Source: Clostridiales bacterium
GTDB taxonomy: Bacteria; Bacillota; Clostridia; Lachnospirales; WQUN01
Assembly: GCA_031287685.1 (NCBI GenBank)
Contig: JAITSQ010000020.1
Span: 1-64,000 of the forward strand
DNA: 64,000 bases
Direction: 5' to 3'
Shown here: one piece after another, positions 59,478 through 64,000 of the stretch
Position numbering within the stretch: position 1 is the first letter of the stretch
How the letters are laid out: each line of letters opens with the position of its first letter
Notes under the pieces: model-generated
The model's input: only the letters and a program-made list of their open reading frames with translations
What the model was told of the DNA's origin: nothing
Database searches by the model: none
Translations under genes and position numbers: made by a program

Positions 59478-62081
59478 ATGGACAACAAACTTCAGGAAAC
59501 GTTTGCCAGAAGCCGCGCGGCTTTTTCGGACCTGGAACGCGAGATTTCCCAGACGCTCTCCACGGATTATTTTTCCGAAAACGAACGGCTCCGCGCCGAG
59601 CTTTCCCAAATTATGGAAGAAACGGAAAGCCTCCGCTCGGAGCTTGCCTTAGCGAAGGCCGAAAATGAGCGGGCCGCCGCCGCTTTGCGCCAAGCCGCGG
59701 AGAATGAGCGCAATTCCATAATAAACGCGGAACAATCCCGGTACCACAAACTCTTCGCGGATTCCTACCACGAAGGAGCCGACAGGCTGACCCGCCTGAA
59801 CGAAGCCGTATATGAGAAGCTGGGCGCGCTCCGCGCCGAGCTGTCGTCACAAGAGGGGGAGGAGACGGTCGTTCTTCGCGTGAAAACGGAGACGTTCTTA
59901 TCCGAGTGTTCCGAACGCTTAGAGGCGCTGAAAAAAGAGGAGCTTGAACGTCTGCGCGCGCTTAAGACGGAGACCGAGCAGGCCCTCTCCGCTATGAAGC
60001 GCGACGAAATCACGCCGGACAAGTACCCCGAGCCGCCGGAACAGGCGCGGCCGGCGTTTGCAGCCTCGCCCGATTCCCGGAAAAAAATCAGCCTTGAGGA
60101 CTTAATCGGCGGCAAGCTGATTAACAACATCGGTATATTCCTGCTGGCGCTCGCCGTGCTTTACACGGCCCGCCTGCCGGAGGTTCCCTCCGCGCTGAAA
60201 GGCTTCCTTATGTTCGCGTTCAGCATATCCCTCATAGCGTCTGGGGAAATCCTGACGCGCAAAAAACCCACGATTTTCTCGCTCGGGCTGATGTCCGGAG
60301 GCGTCGCCTGCACGTTCGTCTCGACGGCGCTGTGTTTTTTTATGCTCCATATTTTAAGCTCGGGCGTTTCAGTGTTTCTCTGCCTGCTGACGACAGCGCT
60401 CGCTTTTGTGTTCGCGACGCGCCATAAAAGCCAGGTCGTCGTCTCCTTCGCGCTTATCGGCGGCGTGACCCCCCTGCTCTATACGGACTTGGGCGAAAGC
60501 GCTTTCTTTAACTACGCCGCGCTTATATATTTGACCGGGCTGGGGCTTTTTTCCTTAATAACGCTGTTCCGCCGGAGGTGGCGCGTGCCGATGTTTATCG
60601 GCTTTTTCCTGAATCTGGCGGCGGGCGTGGTCTGCGTGTCTCAAGCAATCGGCAACAACCTCCCCGGAAGCGCCGGAGCCTCCGCGGCCTTTATAATCGG
60701 ATTTTTCGCCACCTACACCGCCCTCCCCCTCGCCGCGAATTATCACGACAAAAGCCCGTTCAAAGCGCCGGATATAGCGCTCCTGGCTATGAACACCTTT
60801 TTTTCGGGGCTTTTTATGTACACGGCCCTTGTCCAGTCCGGCTTTAAGAACCTCACGGGGCTTATGGCCGTCCTCTTCGCGGCGGCCTACGCCGCGCTCG
60901 GCCAGATTATGGAGCGGCTTTTCCTTGAAAACCCGGAGCGTTCCCCTGCGGACCCCAGCGCTGATTTTGACGGCAAAACCGCCGCCAAACGCGTCGCCGC
61001 CCTGTTTTATATTACGGGCGCGGCTTTCGTCGTGCTCGTGGTGCCGCTTCAGTTCGGCCGGGAGTGGCTCTCCCTCGGCTGGCTGGCCGAAGGGCTTATA
61101 ATCGCCCTTTTCGGCATAATTAAGGAACAGAAGCTTTTCCGCCGCGCCGGTATGACTATTTTCTGTATCTGCGTGGCCGCGTTCCTGCTTGGCGATTTAA
61201 CGGGGCTTTCCGGCGGCCTTTTCCCCTATAAATATTTCGCCGTCACGGCCGGCTCGGTTCTTATCTGCGCCGCGTACACTTGGAAAGGCCTGGAGACGGT
61301 CTCTTTCCCCGCGTTCCGCTTTTTCGCCGCGCTTAACCTGTGGTTTTACTCGCTTTACGCGGTGTATAAAATTTTCGAGCTTTACCGCAGTTTCAAGAAC
61401 GCCGGCAGCGACCGCCTCCTCGTCTCCTACTCGGCGACGGCCCCGCTTATGTTCGCCGCGCAAATCGCCGCCACGGCCGGGCTTTCGATGCTTCTAATGA
61501 GCAAAATGCGCTCCGGGGCCATAAAGCGGCTCGCCGCGGTTATGGCCTTTATCGCCGCGCTGTCTTGCCTGCTCTTTTCGGGCGCCAGCCGGCTCTCCGC
61601 GGTAAACGGCAAAGAAGCGGCGGCGTTCGTTTTAATCGCCGTTTCCGTAATTTCCGTTATCTCGCTGAAAAACGCTTTCGTCGTGCTCGGGGGCGGCTTC
61701 GGCGCCCTCTCGGAAAAAATCCTCGTAACCCTCTCGGTATACTCCCTCCTGACGCTGACCGCCGCGCTCGTCAGCCAGTATGACATAGAGCTGACAAACG
61801 CCGTCATAAGCATAATTTATATCGCCGCGTCGTTCGGGTTTATCGCGTTCGGCTTCGCTCGGGGGCGGCTTTTCCTGCGCCGCTTCGGGCTTGGCCTGTC
61901 GGTCCTGGCGCTTGTCAAACTGTTTCTGATTGACCTGCGCCACCTGACCCCGACGCTTAAGGTGGCGGCGTATTTCGCTTTCGGGGTGATTCTTATGGCG
62001 GAATCCTATATTTACGGAAGGTTTTCAAAATACTACAAAGAGCTTGACGACGGCGGGGAGGGCGGCGAAAACAATGATTAA
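59478..62081 (+). CDS. DUF2339 polytopic membrane protein
   Basis: The 867-residue protein has an N-terminal coiled-coil/cytosolic region (about 1-205), then KISLEDLIGGKLINNIGIFL at the start of some 22 to 24 transmembrane helices that end near residue 855. The G(G/R)xLINxIG entry is diagnostic of DUF2339. Function unknown; often paired with DUF3999, as here. The two genes overlap by eight bases. Confidence 0.85.
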   Translation: MDNKLQETFARSRAAFSDLEREISQTLSTDYFSENERLRAELSQIMEETESLRSELALAKAENERAAAALRQAAENERNSIINAEQSRYHKLFADSYHEGADRLTRLNEAVYEKLGALRAELSSQEGEETVVLRVKTETFLSECSERLEALKKEELERLRALKTETEQALSAMKRDEITPDKYPEPPEQARPAFAASPDSRKKISLEDLIGGKLINNIGIFLLALAVLYTARLPEVPSALKGFLMFAFSISLIASGEILTRKKPTIFSLGLMSGGVACTFVSTALCFFMLHILSSGVSVFLCLLTTALAFVFATRHKSQVVVSFALIGGVTPLLYTDLGESAFFNYAALIYLTGLGLFSLITLFRRRWRVPMFIGFFLNLAAGVVCVSQAIGNNLPGSAGASAAFIIGFFATYTALPLAANYHDKSPFKAPDIALLAMNTFFSGLFMYTALVQSGFKNLTGLMAVLFAAAYAALGQIMERLFLENPERSPADPSADFDGKTAAKRVAALFYITGAAFVVLVVPLQFGREWLSLGWLAEGLIIALFGIIKEQKLFRRAGMTIFCICVAAFLLGDLTGLSGGLFPYKYFAVTAGSVLICAAYTWKGLETVSFPAFRFFAALNLWFYSLYAVYKIFELYRSFKNAGSDRLLVSYSATAPLMFAAQIAATAGLSMLLMSKMRSGAIKRLAAVMAFIAALSCLLFSGASRLSAVNGKEAAAFVLIAVSVISVISLKNAFVVLGGGFGALSEKILVTLSVYSLLTLTAALVSQYDIELTNAVISIIYIAASFGFIAFGFARGRLFLRRFGLGLSVLALVKLFLIDLRHLTPTLKVAAYFAFGVILMAESYIYGRFSKYYKELDDGGEGGENND

Positions 62082-63357
62082 ACGAATCGGAATACTCTGC
62101 CTTTTATTTGCGGTTATCGCGCCGGCGCCCGTTTACGCCAGCACGGCCGTCATTGCCGGCTCCGGCTCCGGCGCGTACAAATCCGCCCGCCTGACCCCGG
62201 AAATATACAACAACGCGGATAAATACCTGACCTCCCTGCGCCTCAAGGACGAAGATGGGAACGACGTCCCCTACTGCCTGAACAGCGTCGCGTCCGAAAC
62301 CAAAAGCTCCTCCGAAAAAAAATACCGCCTGTCGCTCGAAAACTCTTATATACGCGGCTCCTCGGCTATTTTCGAGTTTTCGCTCGGCCCGGAGGACCTT
62401 AAAAAAATCTCGGGCGGAGAAATTATAAACGCCACTTCCATAAATTTCCACCCCGCCGGCGGGGCCAACTTCGCCAAAACGGCTAATCTGTACGGTTCTC
62501 TCGACGGGAATACCTGGCGGCTCATAAAAAATTCGCTCTCTCTTTACCGCGTTGACGGCGCGCCGGATTTAGGCTATAATAGTAAGGCGGGAGCGGTTGA
62601 GAATCTTGAAATCACTTTCACCCGTCCGGAAAAATACACGATTTATATCCTTGAGCTTCTGCTTGACGTGCCGTCGCCGGCGGGCCAACCGCGTTTCGGC
62701 GCCGCCGCGCCGCTTCCGGAGGTCAGCTTCGACTCCGCCGTCCTGTTTTTCCGGGAAGCCGCCTTTGAGCGCGAATATTTTGAGCGGGAATTTTCGCCGC
62801 CGTTCACGCTTTCGGAGGACTCCGGCGATACTATCGTGACGCTCCCCGGCACGAGGCACCTGCGCGTCAAAAGCGTCACAATAGACACGGACAGCGTTTT
62901 TCAGCGGGAGGTCATCTCCGGCGCGTCGCGCCAAACGCTTTATAACTTTAACTGGGGCGGCGAAAACCCCGTCAGCAGCCTTACTTTCCTGCCCGCAGCG
63001 CAGCCGCTTGACGACGATATGACCCTCCGTATAATCAACGGAAGCGACAGGCCCATAGCTATAAAGGGCGTTTCCGTCGCCTATTACGCGGACGAAATAA
63101 TCTTCCCCGGGGGGGGCGGCGGGGCTTATACTCTTTATTTCTACGGCTCCCCGACCTCCGCGCCGGTCTACGACATAGCCTCCTACAAGGATAAGCTCAT
63201 AAAAAACGGGCTTGACGAGCTTTATATAGACAATATAACCATAGACGAAACCACTCAGGGCGCGAGGGATTACAGCGCGCTCTTCAATATAGCGGTCTTC
63301 GCGGCGGCGGCCCTGCTCCTGGCGGTGCTTCTGGTCAAACTCAAACGCGCGTCTTAG
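62074..63357 (+). CDS. DUF3999-like exported protein
   Basis: The 427-residue protein starts at ATG 62074 (GGGAGG upstream) within the end of the previous gene. It has a signal peptide (IGILCLLFAVIAPAPVYA), a long beta-rich extracytoplasmic part including TSINFHPAGGANFAKTANLY, LYGSLDGNTWRLI and ISGASRQTLYNFNW, and a C-terminal transmembrane helix (LFNIAVFAAAALLLAVLLV). This matches the DUF3999 partner of DUF2339. A joint role in envelope sugar or polymer handling is inferred only from pairing. Confidence 0.75.
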   Translation: MIKRIGILCLLFAVIAPAPVYASTAVIAGSGSGAYKSARLTPEIYNNADKYLTSLRLKDEDGNDVPYCLNSVASETKSSSEKKYRLSLENSYIRGSSAIFEFSLGPEDLKKISGGEIINATSINFHPAGGANFAKTANLYGSLDGNTWRLIKNSLSLYRVDGAPDLGYNSKAGAVENLEITFTRPEKYTIYILELLLDVPSPAGQPRFGAAAPLPEVSFDSAVLFFREAAFEREYFEREFSPPFTLSEDSGDTIVTLPGTRHLRVKSVTIDTDSVFQREVISGASRQTLYNFNWGGENPVSSLTFLPAAQPLDDDMTLRIINGSDRPIAIKGVSVAYYADEIIFPGGGGGAYTLYFYGSPTSAPVYDIASYKDKLIKNGLDELYIDNITIDETTQGARDYSALFNIAVFAAAALLLAVLLVKLKRAS

Positions 63358-63410
63358 AACCCGCAAGCATAGATTCTTAACGCGAGATATATAAGAAAAG
63401 AGGAATGTCT

Positions 63411-64000
63411 ATGAATTTTGTTATAATCCCCGCCGGCGGAATAGGCAGACGTATGGGCCAAGAAGCGCTCCCCAAGCAATTTGCCCAGCTTGGCGGCACT
63501 CCGCTTATAATGCGCGTCCTGCGCCAGTTTGACGATTTTTCCGACATCGACTCAATAATCGTCGGCGCGCCGCCCGATTATTCGGACGCCCTGCGGGAAA
63601 TGGCGCGCGGCTGCGGCATTAAAAAGCTCGCGGCGGTTATCCAGGGCGGGGCCACGCGGCAGGAAACCGTCTATAAATGCCTCTCCATAGCGAAAATGCG
63701 CGCCGGCGCGTTTAAGTCCGACATAGTAATGATTCACGATGCGGCCCGCCCGTTCGTCACGCAGGAAATAATCAACGAGAACCTGCGCTCCGCCGAGGAA
63801 CACGGCACGGCGGTCACGGCGGTGAAGGTCAAGGACGCGACCTTCAAAAGCCGCGACGGCTCCATCGCGGGGGAAATCGTCCCGCGTGAGGGGCTTTATT
63901 TGGCGCAGACGCCCCAGACTTTCCGCTTCTCTCTTATTTTTGAGGCGCACGAAAACGCGATAACCCAGGGCATTAAAAACGCCCTCGACGACGCCAGCCT
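63411..64000 (+). CDS. ispD: IspD, 2-C-methyl-D-erythritol 4-phosphate cytidylyltransferase (partial)
   Basis: The first 196 residues are visible before the window ends. IIPAGGIGRRMGQEALPKQF is the CTP-binding glycine-rich loop with the conserved Lys, followed by VIQGGATRQETVYKCL, IHDAARPFVTQEII and LAQTPQTFRF, all IspD hallmarks. The enzyme makes CDP-ME in the MEP isoprenoid pathway. AAAGAGGAATGTCT precedes the ATG. The 3' end (about 35 residues) lies outside. Confidence 0.93.
   Translation, partial: MNFVIIPAGGIGRRMGQEALPKQFAQLGGTPLIMRVLRQFDDFSDIDSIIVGAPPDYSDALREMARGCGIKKLAAVIQGGATRQETVYKCLSIAKMRAGAFKSDIVMIHDAARPFVTQEIINENLRSAEEHGTAVTAVKVKDATFKSRDGSIAGEIVPREGLYLAQTPQTFRFSLIFEAHENAITQGIKNALDDAS

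Overview
The window looks like a chromosomal segment of a motile, GC-rich member of the Clostridia (Bacillota). Supporting this are a clostridial-type flagellar/chemotaxis operon (flhA-flhF-flhG-ycgR-cheC-cheD-cheD-fliA-fapA), AddA-type recombination helicase, RecD2, a RimO/FolD/IspD housekeeping set, sigma-A-like promoters, and Tn4451/ICE-type large serine recombinase debris. The genus cannot be fixed from the sequence alone. Most genes use GC-rich codons. The stretch 1-2140 and the restriction-modification pair at 10075-12639 are clearly more AT-rich.

Region 1 (1-13,170) is a graveyard of mobile DNA. It holds a stalk-type surface protein that has lost its 5' end, an oriT-like palindrome cluster, an intact mobC, a frameshifted and deleted Tn4451-type recombinase, TnpW-like and TnpV-like small genes, a tRNA-Leu(TAG) and a phage-type lysis cassette (two unknown proteins, holin, small protein, amidase). 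It ends with a recombinase/relaxase chimera carrying two in-frame amber codons, an AlwI-family restriction enzyme with a Dam-type methylase, and a second relaxase tail pointing the other way.

Region 2 (13,170-45,000) is mostly chromosomal backbone: cutA, an EnvC-like M23 peptidase, addA, an M16C peptidase, crcB, a GT4 glycosyltransferase with a TPR-like partner, recD2, a CytX-like transporter, and a FlgN-like protein. It also has a minus-strand run of HD-GYP response regulator, hybrid histidine kinase, trkA, trkH and Hpt protein; a heterodimeric ABC exporter; tsaD; an ECF sigma/anti-sigma/membrane-protein operon; and RNase Z.

Region 3 (45,000-64,000) is one long plus-strand run: flagellar export and placement (FlhA, FlhF, FlhG), c-di-GMP brake (YcgR), receptor adaptation (CheC and two CheD paralogues), sigma-28, FapA and small flagellar-operon proteins. 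After these come an MltG-like protein, a FolD with an unusual C-terminal extension, RimO, a DUF2339/DUF3999 membrane pair and the start of ispD.

The most unusual signal is a family of nested palindromic repeats. Outer elements with terminal inverted repeats beginning TATAGCAATTCC lie at 7333-7458, 41639-41772, 51318-51681 and 52205-52497. Inside them sits a core palindrome that also occurs alone and in frame inside two protein genes: the amidase (90 bp, flanked by a perfect 8-bp direct repeat) and a membrane-protein gene (54 bp). Larger copies look like smaller copies with further hairpins inserted, and the hairpins show compensatory base changes around a constant GTTT bulge. Five of six core copies span a multiple of three bases. 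This resembles, by analogy only, the Rickettsia palindromic elements that insert into reading frames. A second, unrelated MITE-like element lies at 56186-56347.
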